Assembly: GCA_022483045.1 (NCBI GenBank)
Contig: JAKVOA010000001.1
Span: 1,406,501 to 1,470,500, forward strand
Length of the DNA: 64,000 nt
Direction of reading: 5' to 3'
Source: Oscillospiraceae bacterium
GTDB lineage: Bacteria > Bacillota > Clostridia > Oscillospirales > Acutalibacteraceae
Shown here: piece after piece, positions 55,835 to 64,000 of the stretch
Position numbering within the stretch: position 1 is the first letter of the stretch
Layout of the letters: the number at the start of each line of letters is the position of its first letter
Notes under the pieces: generated by a model
Database searches by the model: none
The model's input: only the letters and a program-made list of their open reading frames with translations
What the model was told of the DNA's origin: nothing
Made by a program: the position numbers and the translations under genes

Positions 55835-57223
55835 ATGAACGATATACTTTCAAAAGTAAAGAAAGTGCACTTTGTCGGCATTGGCGGCAGCGGCATGTGC
55901 CCACTGGCCGAAATTCTGATTCACCGCGGCTATGCAGTTTCCGGTTCGGACAATGCAGAATCCGATACTCTGCAGCGGATTAAGTCTTACGGCATACCGG
56001 TCTACATGGGCCAAAAAGCCGAGAATGTTGCTGGAAAAGAGCTAGTCGTCTACTCTGCTGCGATCAAGCTGGACAACCCCGAACTGGTCGCCGCCAAAGA
56101 ACAGAACATCCCCTGCATCGAGCGCAGCGTGCTGCTAGGGCTTGTTACCAGCCGCTACCCCAAAAGCATCTGTGTTTCCGGTACGCACGGCAAAACAACA
56201 ACCACTGGCCTCATCACTTCTGTTCTGCTGGACGCCGGCGCTGACCCCTCTGCTGTCATTGGCGGCAAGCTGCCCAAAATCGGCACCAATGGCCGCGCGG
56301 GTACTTCTGATAAAATTGTTGTCGAGTCCTGTGAATATGTAGACACCTTTCTGCAGCTGCACCCCTACCTTGCGGTTATTCTGAATATCGATGATGATCA
56401 CTTGGATTACTTTAAAACTGTAGACAACATCATTCGTTCTTTCCGGCAGTTTGCAAAGCAGACCTCCGGTATTTTGGTTATAAACGGCGACGACGCCAAC
56501 ACCCGTAAAGCTGTAGAGGGTCTGACCCACGCCAAGATTGTCACATTTGGTGAAAGCGAAGGTTGCGACTACCGCGCGGTCAATATTCAGGACACCAAAG
56601 CTGCCCGCGAGCGTTTTGACGTACTGAAAAATGGAAAAAAAGTAAACGAGATTACGCTCTCGATCCCCGGCAAACACAACATTTACAATGCCATGGCTGC
56701 CTATGCAGTGTGCGACCTGATGGGCATTGACGCTGAGCAGCTGCAAAAGAGCCTGAAAGCTTTTACCGGCGTTCACCGTCGGTTTGAAATGCTCGGCACA
56801 TACGAGGGCATTACGGTTGCCGATGACTTTGCCCACCACCCCACCGAACTGACCGCCACCCTTTCTGCCGCCATGCGCATGGGCTTTCACGAGGTCTGGG
56901 CCATCTTTCAGCCGCACACCTACAGCCGCACAGCGCTTCTGCTGGACGATTTCGCCAAAGCGCTGACAATTCCCGACCATGTCATTGTTTCGGAGATTTT
57001 GGCCGTTCGTGAAAAGAATACCTATAATATTTATGCGGAAGACTTAGTAAAGAAAGTACCGAATGCAGTTTACCGCAAAACTTTCCCGGAAATTGCTGAC
57101 TACGTCATGGCACACGCAAAGCCCGGCGACCTGATTTTGACCATGGGCGGCGGCAACGTGTATCAGTGCGCCAACCTGATTGTCGACCGCTACAAGAAGC
57201 GTGAAGCTTCCGCGAAAGAATAA
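55835..57223 (+). CDS. murC: UDP-N-acetylmuramate-L-alanine ligase
   Basis: Adds L-alanine to UDP-MurNAc in peptidoglycan synthesis. The 462-residue protein begins with the nucleotide fold VKKVHFVGIGGSGMCPLAE and carries the ATP loop SGTHGKTTTTGLI and DDFAHHPTE. The ATG at 55835 is at the usual position; AAGGAG is twelve bases upstream, a little far. The last 110 bp plus the terminator are tandemly repeated downstream. It is isolated from other mur genes. Confidence 0.95.
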   Translation: MNDILSKVKKVHFVGIGGSGMCPLAEILIHRGYAVSGSDNAESDTLQRIKSYGIPVYMGQKAENVAGKELVVYSAAIKLDNPELVAAKEQNIPCIERSVLLGLVTSRYPKSICVSGTHGKTTTTGLITSVLLDAGADPSAVIGGKLPKIGTNGRAGTSDKIVVESCEYVDTFLQLHPYLAVILNIDDDHLDYFKTVDNIIRSFRQFAKQTSGILVINGDDANTRKAVEGLTHAKIVTFGESEGCDYRAVNIQDTKAARERFDVLKNGKKVNEITLSIPGKHNIYNAMAAYAVCDLMGIDAEQLQKSLKAFTGVHRRFEMLGTYEGITVADDFAHHPTELTATLSAAMRMGFHEVWAIFQPHTYSRTALLLDDFAKALTIPDHVIVSEILAVREKNTYNIYAEDLVKKVPNAVYRKTFPEIADYVMAHAKPGDLILTMGGGNVYQCANLIVDRYKKREASAKE

Positions 57224-57242
57224 AATAAAAATTCGTATACAA

Positions 57243-57295
57243 AACGGCCGCCTGAAAGCAAAAACGCTCTCGGACGGCCGTTCCTTTATTTTTAT
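57243..57295. terminator. Terminator after murC (copy 1)
   Basis: Stem AACGGCCG/CGGCCGTT with T-rich sequence following; also usable on the opposite strand after mreB. Confidence 0.8.
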
Positions 57296-57297
57296 AG

Positions 57298-57408
57298 CAC
57301 ACGCAAAGCCTGGCAACCTGATTTTGACCATGGGCGGCGGCAACGCGTATCAGTGCACCGACCTGATTGTCGACCGTTACAAAAGCGTGAAGCTTCTGCA
57401 AAAGAATA
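57298..57408 (+). pseudogene. Duplicated fragment of murC
   Basis: Encodes AHAKPGNLILTMGGGNAYQCTDLIVDRYK, matching the MurC C-terminus (AHAKPGDLILTMGG...). It has no start or ribosome binding site and is shifted out of frame near its end, so it is a non-coding remnant. Confidence 0.85.
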
Positions 57409-57428
57409 AAATACAAATTCGTATACAA

Positions 57429-57480
57429 AACGGCCGCCCGAAAGCAAAAACGCTCTCGGACGGCTGTTTCTTTATTTTTG
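57429..57480. terminator. Terminator copy 2
   Basis: Stem AACGGCCG/CGGCTGTT with an inner stem and T-rich tail; lies between the repeat and the convergent mreB-like gene. Confidence 0.8.
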
Positions 57481-57522
57481 TTATTAAGATTCCTATTTTT
57501 TTGCAGGTCTTTTCTTCTGCAC

Positions 57523-58560
57523 TTAATAAACGACAGTAAGCGGGTTAATGACACCATATGCTTTATGCTCAGCGGCATCAATAAACTGAATTGCTTTCCC
57601 AGCGCCCAGTGCCACACAGGTATCGGCATCTTCCGCGACATGGACCGGCATTTTTACTTTGTCAGAAATGTACTGGCTGAGGCCATACAGCTGTGCCGAA
57701 CCGCCGGTCATAACAATGCCATCCATATAAACATCGCCCAAAAGCTCCGGGGGCGTTTTTTCGAGCATTTCCTGCAATACGACCGCAATCTCCGCTGCAG
57801 GGTCAAGCATCGGCGCCACCAGCTCTTGGCTGCTGATGTCCCGCCATGCGGGCAGGCCGGTATCAGCATCACGGCCCTTAATACGGCAGGTCAGCGGCTC
57901 CGGCCGCTGCAGCACACCACCGATCGAAATTTTGCAACTTTCGGCCATGCGCTCGCCGATAATCAAGTCATACTTGTCGCGCACGTAACGAATAATGGCT
58001 TGGTCAAATGCAAAACCAGCAACCTTAATCGACCGCGCAATCGACAAACCACCCAATGAAATAACACCCATATCCGTTGCACCGGCACCCACATCGATAA
58101 TCAGCGCGCCGTGCGGATTGGCAACATCAACGCCAGCACCAATCGCCGCGGCGACCGGCTCGTCGATGGAGTACAGCCGGCGCACACGCGCACTGATGAT
58201 GGATTTATTGACCGCCAAACGCTCTACGCCGGTAATCTGGCAGGGCAGGCTTTCGACAACGCGCGGCATAACACGGGAGTGCAGAAAACGGCCGCTGCCC
58301 AGTTGCTGAAAGTAGTAGTCTACCAAATAGCTGGCCCACTGGAAATCAGAAATAACCCCTTTTACCAAAGGACGAATGACCTTTACCTTGTCGCTTGTAC
58401 GACCAAGCATGGCAAAAGCCTCACTGCCCACTGCCCTGACTTCGTCTGTTTCTACATCCACCGCCACTACAGACGGCTCATTTACCACAATGCCTTTGCC
58501 GGCAACATAGATCTTAATCGCGTATGTACCAAGGTCGACTGCAATATCGATGCCAAGCAC
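57523..58560 (-). CDS. MreB/Mbl-family actin-like protein
   Basis: A 345-residue bacterial actin homologue, probably guiding cell-wall synthesis. It has the actin phosphate motifs IDVGAGATDMGVISLGG and MTGGSAQLYG and begins with DLGTYAIKIY instead of the common DLGTANT, marking it as a divergent paralogue. No mreC or mreD is adjacent. It may be Mbl-like or one of several MreB copies. Confidence 0.85.
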   Translation of the reverse strand: MLGIDIAVDLGTYAIKIYVAGKGIVVNEPSVVAVDVETDEVRAVGSEAFAMLGRTSDKVKVIRPLVKGVISDFQWASYLVDYYFQQLGSGRFLHSRVMPRVVESLPCQITGVERLAVNKSIISARVRRLYSIDEPVAAAIGAGVDVANPHGALIIDVGAGATDMGVISLGGLSIARSIKVAGFAFDQAIIRYVRDKYDLIIGERMAESCKISIGGVLQRPEPLTCRIKGRDADTGLPAWRDISSQELVAPMLDPAAEIAVVLQEMLEKTPPELLGDVYMDGIVMTGGSAQLYGLSQYISDKVKMPVHVAEDADTCVALGAGKAIQFIDAAEHKAYGVINPLTVVY

Positions 58561-58583
58561 ATGACCACATCCATTTCTATAAA

Positions 58584-58612
58584 ATTATATCATATTTTCT
58601 TAATAAAGTAAA
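58584..58612 (-). promoter_or_regulatory. Promoter for the mreB-like gene
   Basis: TTTACT and TATAAT separated by 17 bp on the minus strand, about 24 bp before the start codon. Confidence 0.55.
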
Positions 58613-58674
58613 ATAAGGTAAAAACTACAATTCCATTTCTGTACAGTTCATTATAATATAATCTGCCGCTTTTT

Positions 58675-59358
58675 TCAATGCTTATTCTTTCCTGCTTCGT
58701 TACTGGGCAGGGTCATCGCCGCTGCAGCACACAAGACCTCCGCTGCGCCGGCGGAAAAGAGCGCTGTTTGGCAGGCAGCTAGTGTCGCGCCGGTTGTCAC
58801 AATGTCGTCTACCAGCAAAATACGCAGACCGCCAGCCTGCGGCAGGGCCGCAAAAACCCCTTGTACATTTTGGAAACGCTCTTTTTCGCTTAATTTGTGC
58901 TGTACGCGGTTGTGCTTTCGTTTGCACAGCAGCGACTGGTATGGCAGGCCCAACGCCTTTGCAGCCGCGCGAGCAATGCGTTCGCTTTGGTTATAGCCGC
59001 GGCGCAGGCGGTGTAGTTTCGTCATGGGAACCACTGTGACCACATCCGGCAAAAATGACTGCGAAAGCTCCGCCTGCAGACTTTGCGCTAGCTGCCGGCC
59101 CAAAAAGCCAGCAATCGGCGCTTCACCTTCAAATTTCATACGCAGAACAGCTTTCCGTGCCTTTCCCGTATACGGGTAGGCTGCAAAGCAGAGCAGACCT
59201 TCTCCGCCGGGCTGCGGTAGCTCCCGCCGTATGGCAGAGGGCTTTAGTTGTGCGCAAGTGGGGCAGGTCTGTTCCCCATGCCGGATAACCTGCCCGCAGA
59301 ACGGACAGCGCGGTGGGAACAAAAGGTCCGCTGCAAAGGACCAGTCAGGCGCTCTCAT
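58675..59358 (-). CDS. comF: ComF family phosphoribosyltransferase-like protein
   Basis: A 227-residue ComF-type protein with an N-terminal zinc finger (CPFCGQVIRHGEQTCPTC) and the PRPP-binding motif ILLVDDIVTTGATL in the C-terminal half. The family is linked to DNA uptake, though many anaerobes carry it without natural competence. It overlaps recD2 by 14 bp. Confidence 0.9.
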   Translation of the reverse strand: MRAPDWSFAADLLFPPRCPFCGQVIRHGEQTCPTCAQLKPSAIRRELPQPGGEGLLCFAAYPYTGKARKAVLRMKFEGEAPIAGFLGRQLAQSLQAELSQSFLPDVVTVVPMTKLHRLRRGYNQSERIARAAAKALGLPYQSLLCKRKHNRVQHKLSEKERFQNVQGVFAALPQAGGLRILLVDDIVTTGATLAACQTALFSAGAAEVLCAAAAMTLPSNEAGKNKH

Positions 59359-61567
59359 TCGGGACCGCCTCGCCGGTCAAAAAATCACGCAGGCCAGAGT
59401 AACGGCGCATATGGCGGTCGTTTTCCACCATGGTGTGTACTGTACGCTGAGTGCCTACCAAAATCAGCAGTTTGCGGGCGCGGGTAATCGCTGTGTAAAA
59501 TAAATTTCGGTAGTACAGCGGCCGCGGCCCCGGGTACATGGGCATAACCACTGCCGGGAATTCACTGCCCTGACTTTTGTGCACCGTCATGGCGTAGGCA
59601 AGCTCCAGCTCGGCGGCAGTCTCCAATTCATAGGTCACAGTGCGGCCGTCCATATCCACCGTCATCGTGGAAGCGCCCCGGTTTATCTGCTGAATCACGC
59701 CGATGTCCCCATTAAAAACGCCATCCCCCTCGGTGCCGTCCTCTTTTTCCCATGTCAGAGTATAGTTGTTTTTGGTCTGCATTACTTTGTCGCCTTCGCG
59801 AAACAGGCGGCCGTTTATCTTAATCTCCTGCTTGCCGGTGGCGTGCGGATTCAGAGCCTGCTGCAGCAGTTTGTTGAGTTCGACTGTCCCAAGCTCCCCT
59901 TTTCGGGTCGGAGTAAGCACCTGAATATCCGTAAGCGGCGAAAAATCGTATGTTGCGGGCAGGCGCACCGCGCACAGGTCCCGGATTGTCTGGGCAATCT
60001 GCCCCGGTTCTGTGCGCTGCAGGAAGAAAAAGTCATGGCTACAGTCATTGAGCACCGGCATCTGCCCCGCCAAAATGCGGTGGGCATTGGTGACAATCAG
60101 GCTTTGCATAGACTGTCTGAAAATGCGGTGCAGCTGCACCACTGGCAGCATGCCAGAAGCAATCAAGTCGCCTAGTACGTTGCCTGGGCCAACGCTCGGC
60201 AGCTGGTCGCAGTCACCCACAAGCACCAAACGGCAGCCCATGGGCAGTGCCCGAAGCAGTGCTTCAAACAAAGAAATATCCACCATGGAAAGTTCATCGA
60301 CAATTAGTGCATCGCACTCCAGCGGTTTCTGCTCATTGCGGGCAAAAACCGGGCTGTCGGTTTCGTCCCACTCCACCTGGAGCAGGCGGTGCAGCGTTTT
60401 GGCTTCTTCACCGGTCAATTCGCTCATTCGCTTTGCCGCACGGCCGGTTGGCGCTGCCAAAAGTACCTTTTCGCCCTTTTTCTGCAAAATGCGGATAATT
60501 GCATTTAAAGTTGTGGTTTTGCCGGTGCCCGGGCCGCCGGTCAAAATGAGCATGCCGTGCGTCAGAGCCGTAAAGATTGCCTCTTTTTGTTCTTCTGCGT
60601 AAGAAATTCCAATTTTATTTTCAAATTCTTCGATTGCTTTTTCCGCGTCTGCAATCGGCTGGCTGGGATAATCCGTCATCATCTGCAGGCGCTCAGCGGA
60701 AAAAACTTCTGCCCGATAAAGGCGCGGCAGGTAGACCGCAGTGCGGTCACGAATGGTGCAGGTGATCACGCTGCCCTCCTGCATCATCTGCGTAAAGACC
60801 TCTTCCAGCAGCGCAGGCGGCTGCCCAAGCATTCTTGCGGAAGTCGTCAGCAGCTTGTCCTGCGGCAGGTAGGTGTGACCGTTGCTGATATTGTGCTGCA
60901 GGACATACAGAATGCCCGCACGCACCCGGCATGGGTCATCAGCCGGGTGTTCCAGAGAAGCTGCAATGCTGTCGGCGCGCTGAAAACCGAGCGCAACATC
61001 CGCTACACACAGGCAGTACGGGTCACTGCGCACCTGTGCAACCGAATCCGGCCCGTAAACGCGGTAGACGCGCACGGCCTCTTCTGGCAGGACACCAAAT
61101 TCCTGCAGTCCCAGGATCACCTCACGGATTCCGAGCTTTTTCTGGTAGGTCTGCCCTATCTGCTCTGCCTTTCGTTTGGAGATTCCACTGATTTCGGCTA
61201 AGCGCAGCGGTTCCTTCTCCAAGATCTGCAGCGATTTGTCGCCAAAGGTGTCGACAATTCGTTTTGCCATTGCACGGCCAATTCCCTTTACCGCACCGGA
61301 AGAAAGGTACAGCAGAATCGCCTCTGCAGAAGATGGCGGCACACGCTCATAAATCTGTGCGCTGAACTGCCGCCCAAAAGTCGGGTGTTCCACCCATTTC
61401 CCGACAACATGCAGGTCGTCTCCTGCCTCTGCAGTAGGCAAAGCGCCAACCACAGTCGCCAGCTCTTCGCCGTTATTCAGTTCCAGCACCGTGTAGCCGT
61501 TGTTTTCATTGCGAAAGGTAATGCGCTCTACCGTGCCTGTCATTTCCAGCAGCGTCTGTGTTTCCAT
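59345..61567 (-). CDS. recD2: ATP-dependent RecD2-type DNA helicase
   Basis: A 740-residue superfamily 1B 5'-3' helicase without RecB or RecC. The N-terminal OB-like domain is followed by helix-hairpin-helix repeats (SGAVKGIGRAMAKRI, EISGISKRKAEQI), Walker A GGPGTGKTT at 344-352, VDELSMVD and the late AYAMTVHKSQGSEFP. The start at 61567 (METQTLLEM) matches the family; the frame before it is extra. It overlaps comF. Confidence 0.93.
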   Translation of the reverse strand: METQTLLEMTGTVERITFRNENNGYTVLELNNGEELATVVGALPTAEAGDDLHVVGKWVEHPTFGRQFSAQIYERVPPSSAEAILLYLSSGAVKGIGRAMAKRIVDTFGDKSLQILEKEPLRLAEISGISKRKAEQIGQTYQKKLGIREVILGLQEFGVLPEEAVRVYRVYGPDSVAQVRSDPYCLCVADVALGFQRADSIAASLEHPADDPCRVRAGILYVLQHNISNGHTYLPQDKLLTTSARMLGQPPALLEEVFTQMMQEGSVITCTIRDRTAVYLPRLYRAEVFSAERLQMMTDYPSQPIADAEKAIEEFENKIGISYAEEQKEAIFTALTHGMLILTGGPGTGKTTTLNAIIRILQKKGEKVLLAAPTGRAAKRMSELTGEEAKTLHRLLQVEWDETDSPVFARNEQKPLECDALIVDELSMVDISLFEALLRALPMGCRLVLVGDCDQLPSVGPGNVLGDLIASGMLPVVQLHRIFRQSMQSLIVTNAHRILAGQMPVLNDCSHDFFFLQRTEPGQIAQTIRDLCAVRLPATYDFSPLTDIQVLTPTRKGELGTVELNKLLQQALNPHATGKQEIKINGRLFREGDKVMQTKNNYTLTWEKEDGTEGDGVFNGDIGVIQQINRGASTMTVDMDGRTVTYELETAAELELAYAMTVHKSQGSEFPAVVMPMYPGPRPLYYRNLFYTAITRARKLLILVGTQRTVHTMVENDRHMRRYSGLRDFLTGEAVPNESA

Positions 61568-61611
61568 CGCTTTCTGCCTGCTCCTGTCTTTTTTATATCT
61601 TCCGTATTGTT

Positions 61612-61965
61612 TCAATTTATTTCAGTATACTGCAATGCCTCCATCTTTGCAAATGACGCCGCAGTGCAGTATGTGACCCCTGGCGTGCGGTAAAGATAAA
61701 GTGCACATATTTTTTTTGTCTGCTCATCCATGCCGTCATCGACTACCAGCAGCCGCTTTTGCGCAAAGCCCTCAGCTTCGCGCAGGCGGCTGCGTGCACA
61801 GCGCAACTCATACTCTGCATCTTCGCAGTGGCCGGTAAAATGCAGTACCAAAAGAAGCGTGCCGATTTTTTTGCCGGAGCGGTACAAAATGCGCATCAAA
61901 AGCTGCATTAGGCTGCACAACCCCGCCACTGCCAGCAAAACAAGAAGGACCTCTCCTGCACCCAT
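61612..61965 (-). CDS. Small conserved-looking protein of unknown function
   Basis: A 117-residue protein with an N-terminal membrane helix (about 5-25) and a polar remainder ending in MEALQYTEIN. I do not recognise it. The internal RLLVVDDGMDEQTKKIC somewhat resembles nucleotide-sugar transferase loops, but this is weak. Its ribosome binding site lies in the 3' arm of the metK terminator and the ATG directly follows the T run, so expression needs that hairpin to open. It lies between metK and recD2 on the same strand. Confidence 0.6.
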   Translation of the reverse strand: MGAGEVLLVLLAVAGLCSLMQLLMRILYRSGKKIGTLLLVLHFTGHCEDAEYELRCARSRLREAEGFAQKRLLVVDDGMDEQTKKICALYLYRTPGVTYCTAASFAKMEALQYTEIN

Positions 61966-62002
61966 AAAAAATCACCTCTTTACAGGGTATGCAAAGAGGT
62001 GA
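61966..62002 (-). terminator. metK terminator overlapping the next gene's ribosome binding site
   Basis: Perfect 10 bp stem TCACCTCTTT/AAAGAGGTGA with an 11 nt loop and six T, on the minus strand. The 3' arm contains AGAGGTGA, the ribosome binding site of the 117-residue gene. Confidence 0.8.
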
Positions 62003-62040
62003 CAGCTGCACACTGCTTTTTTACGCAGCAGCAAAATCTT

Positions 62041-63222
62041 TTAAGCTAATGCTTTTTTCAGCTCGTCAACGCGGTCCGTCTTTTCCCAAGTTACGCCAAG
62101 GTCTTCACGGCCCATCTGACCATAGCTGGCAAGCTGGCGGTAAATCGGGCGGCGCAGGTCAAGGGTGCGGATAATGGCGGCCGGGCGCAGATCAAATACC
62201 TTTTCCACGGCAGCAGCCAGCTGCTCATTGGTGTAGGAAGAAGTACCAAAAGTTTCAACCATAATAGAAACCGGGTGTGCAACGCCGATTGCATAGGCCA
62301 GCTGTACTTCGCAGCGCTTTGCAAGGCCGGCGGCAACAATGTTCTTCGCGACCCAGCGTGCTGCATAGGCAGCAGAGCGGTCAACCTTAGTCGGGTCTTT
62401 GCCCGAGAAAGCACCGCCGCCGTGACGGCCATATCCGCCGTAGGTGTCGACGATAATCTTGCGGCCGGTCAGGCCAGAGTCGCCCACCGGGCCGCCGATG
62501 ACAAAGCGGCCGGTCGGGTTTACATAGTATTTTGTATTTTCATCCAGCCATTTTGCCGGAATCGTTGTCTTAATGACCTTTTCGATCATATCTTTGCGAA
62601 TCTGCTCCAGTGTGACATCGGGGTTGTGCTGTGTGGAAAGGACAACTGCCTCTACACGCACCGGCGTATCGCCGTCATACTCGACTGTAACCTGGGTTTT
62701 TCCATCTGGACGCAGGTACGGAATGCTTCCGTCTTTGCGCACTGCAGCCAACTTTTTAGCCAGCTTGTGTGCCAAAGAAATTGCCAGCGGCATCTTTTCT
62801 TTTGTTTCATCACAGGCATAGCCAAACATCATGCCCTGGTCACCGGCGCCGATCAGGTCGTCCGCATCAGAAGCACCGTTTTTCACTTCGTAAGACTCGT
62901 TGACACCCATTGCAATATCCGGTGACTGCGCATCAATTGAAGTCAGCACACCGCAGGTGTTGCCATTAAAGCCAAACGCCGGGTTGTTGTAGCCAATCTC
63001 ATTGACCACGCGGCGCACGACAGCCGGTATATCCGCATAGCAGGTGGTAGAGATTTCGCCCATCACATGGACAATGCCCGTGCATGCAGTAACTTCGCAG
63101 GCAACATGTGCATTGGGGTCTTTAGAAATAATATCGTCCAAGATAGCGTCGGCTATCTGGTCACAGACCTTGTCGGGATGCCCTTCTGTAACGGACTCTG
63201 ATGTAAAGAGATGTTTTGCCAT
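62041..63222 (-). CDS. metK: S-adenosylmethionine synthase
   Basis: Makes SAM from methionine and ATP. The 393-residue protein has [21 protein letters not shown] at its start, [12 protein letters not shown], and [15 protein letters not shown], all canonical. AGGAGG lies nine bases before the ATG at 63222. A SAM-I riboswitch upstream controls it. Confidence 0.98.
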   Translation of the reverse strand: MAKHLFTSESVTEGHPDKVCDQIADAILDDIISKDPNAHVACEVTACTGIVHVMGEISTTCYADIPAVVRRVVNEIGYNNPAFGFNGNTCGVLTSIDAQSPDIAMGVNESYEVKNGASDADDLIGAGDQGMMFGYACDETKEKMPLAISLAHKLAKKLAAVRKDGSIPYLRPDGKTQVTVEYDGDTPVRVEAVVLSTQHNPDVTLEQIRKDMIEKVIKTTIPAKWLDENTKYYVNPTGRFVIGGPVGDSGLTGRKIIVDTYGGYGRHGGGAFSGKDPTKVDRSAAYAARWVAKNIVAAGLAKRCEVQLAYAIGVAHPVSIMVETFGTSSYTNEQLAAAVEKVFDLRPAAIIRTLDLRRPIYRQLASYGQMGREDLGVTWEKTDRVDELKKALA

Positions 63223-63272
63223 AGAAATGAACCTCCTGTGTAGATTCCAAATCAAGGTGAGCGGGCGGCCGC

Positions 63273-63308
63273 AAAAAAAGCGCTGTCCGGCAAAAAGCAG
63301 ACAGCGCT
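63273..63308 (-). terminator. Riboswitch-controlled terminator before metK
   Basis: Stem AGCGCTGTC(T)/GGACAGCGCT with a loop containing TTTTT and seven T after it, on the minus strand. SAM binding to the aptamer is expected to favour this terminator. Confidence 0.9.
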
Positions 63309-63321
63309 ATATATCTTTCGA

Positions 63322-63434
63322 TACCTCATCTATCGGCTTCACCGCAGGAATTGGCACCTTGCACAGCCATAAAGCTGCACGGGTTGCCGGACATCATCGG
63401 GCCTGTTCCCTCCGTCACTCTTGATAAGGGTGAT
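63322..63434 (-). ncRNA. SAM-I (S-box) riboswitch
   Basis: Minus-strand sequence starts CTTATCAAGAGTGACGGAGG, followed by GATGTCCGGCAACC, GGTGCCAATTCC and the closing GATAGATGAGG, the conserved landmarks of the SAM-I aptamer. It is followed by a terminator and metK, the classic transcription-attenuation arrangement. Confidence 0.96.
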
Positions 63435-63464
63435 ATTTAATTTTTTCTCTTTCTTACAAAGCAC

Positions 63465-63494
63465 AGTATAGCATAATACCCAAAAGGGTGTAAA
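63465..63494 (-). promoter_or_regulatory. Promoter for metK and its riboswitch
   Basis: TTTACA and TATACT separated by 18 bp on the minus strand, about 30 bp before the aptamer. Confidence 0.65.
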
Positions 63495-63562
63495 TAAACA
63501 AAAATCGTTATCTGTCTAAAAAAGCGACAAATCCCTGTATTTACCTAAATAGAATACATGCT

Positions 63563-64000
63563 TTAGTGCTTGCGGCCGTGTAAAACAGGGCTTACGTACT
63601 TGTAAAGGGCAAAGGTAATGCCGCCGGTAAGTACCGCTTTAATCAGATTCAGCGGCGTTGTAGCCAGCAGAACAAAAGAAGTCATGCTGTGAATACTGGA
63701 ATTTATTTTGGTGCCCATGGCGATAATTGCATCCAGCGGCATATGGAAAGCAGCCGCATAGACAGGCAGCAGCACAAAGGCGTTCATCAGGCCGCCCACA
63801 ACTGTCATCAACAGAGCCCCGACAACCATGCCAACCAGCGCAGTTTTGCGGGTCTTGCGGTAGCGGTAAATGAGAGAAGCCGGCACTACCATGCCACAGC
63901 CGATGATAAAGTTTGCCAGTTCCCCGACACCGGCTGTCTGTGAACCGCCACTCAGCAGAATGTGCAGCACTTCTTTAATGCCCTCAATACACACCGCCGC
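63563..64000 (-). CDS. ribU: ECF transporter riboflavin S-component, C-terminal part
   Basis: The C-terminal 145 or so residues of a RibU-like S-component; the gene continues beyond the window. The segments GVGELANFIIGCGMVVPASLIY, FVLLPVYAAAFHMPLDAIIAMG and LIKAVLTG match RibU. It binds riboflavin and would use the EcfA1A2T module at 795-3342. An FMN riboswitch may lie upstream, outside the window. Confidence 0.85.
   Translation of the reverse strand, partial: AAVCIEGIKEVLHILLSGGSQTAGVGELANFIIGCGMVVPASLIYRYRKTRKTALVGMVVGALLMTVVGGLMNAFVLLPVYAAAFHMPLDAIIAMGTKINSSIHSMTSFVLLATTPLNLIKAVLTGGITFALYKYVSPVLHGRKH

Larger units (their letters stand above)
57111..57480. repeat. Tandem duplication of the murC 3' end and terminator
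   Basis: 57111-57295 and 57298-57480 are about 90 percent identical (187 bp period). Copy 1 is the end of murC plus its terminator; copy 2 repeats the same region with several substitutions and a one-base deletion that breaks the reading frame. Both copies keep a terminator. Confidence 0.9.

Noticed and set aside
57180-57539. 119-codon open frame spanning the murC end
   Set aside because: It exists only because of the tandem repeat and runs through two terminators; not a gene.

Overview
The window looks like chromosomal DNA of a strictly anaerobic, spore-forming Firmicute of class Clostridia, close to the Oscillospiraceae/Ruminococcaceae. The support is: strong AGGAGG-type ribosome binding sites, occasional TTG/GTG starts, a SAM-I riboswitch in front of metK, a shared ECF vitamin transporter module, dipicolinate synthase (dpaAB), an [FeFe]-hydrogenase maturase (hydE), Lar nickel-pincer cofactor genes and a flavodiiron O2/NO reductase. 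A caproate/butyrate-type fermenter would fit, but this is inferred from gene content only. I see no insertion sequence, prophage, rRNA or CRISPR array.

Layout. 1-8005 (minus strand): ecfA1-ecfA2-ecfT-truA preceded by an rRNA-type methyltransferase, then glmM and ruvC-ruvA-ruvB. 8262-9776: polyphosphate:AMP phosphotransferase. 9942-14177 (minus): a split ThrE exporter and a hydrolase / acyltransferase / DUF6320 cassette. 14239-24112 (minus): a DEAD-box helicase, then a nucleoside salvage region (deoB, a BMP-type nucleoside ABC importer, deoC, pyrimidine-nucleoside phosphorylase). 24113-24928 has no convincing gene. 24929-30454: proC, then a Bce-type two-component system with its ABC transporter and a clear BceR-type operator. 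30540-33558: panT-coaX divergent from coaBC. 33614-36733: DUF1540 protein, sirtuin, AbrB-regulated ABC-2 transporter.

36944-40572 is the most distinctive part. A cysteine-rich Rrf2 regulator precedes one polypeptide that fuses an acyl-CoA dehydrogenase, the FAD domain of EtfA and a rubredoxin, and this is followed by a flavodiiron protein. Together they could form a complete electron path from an acyl-CoA to O2 or NO. 40641-49665 holds a type-4 uracil-DNA glycosylase, an iron alcohol dehydrogenase, a second Rrf2 regulator, an MFS protein, a larE-larB-larC operon headed by two unknown membrane proteins, and hydE. The lar operon leader has three hairpins with the same AUGAA loop followed by an intrinsic terminator.

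49825-64000: tRNA-Leu, a cold-shock protein, an ADP-ribosylglycohydrolase overlapping an unknown gene, tsf-rpsB, dpaA-dpaB, murC (with its 3' end and terminator tandemly duplicated), a MreB-family gene, comF-recD2 with a small unknown gene, metK with its SAM riboswitch, and the end of ribU. The ECF energizing module at the start and the panT and ribU S-components later would work together as vitamin importers. Starts were chosen from ribosome binding sites and family length, so many are shorter than the longest open frame.
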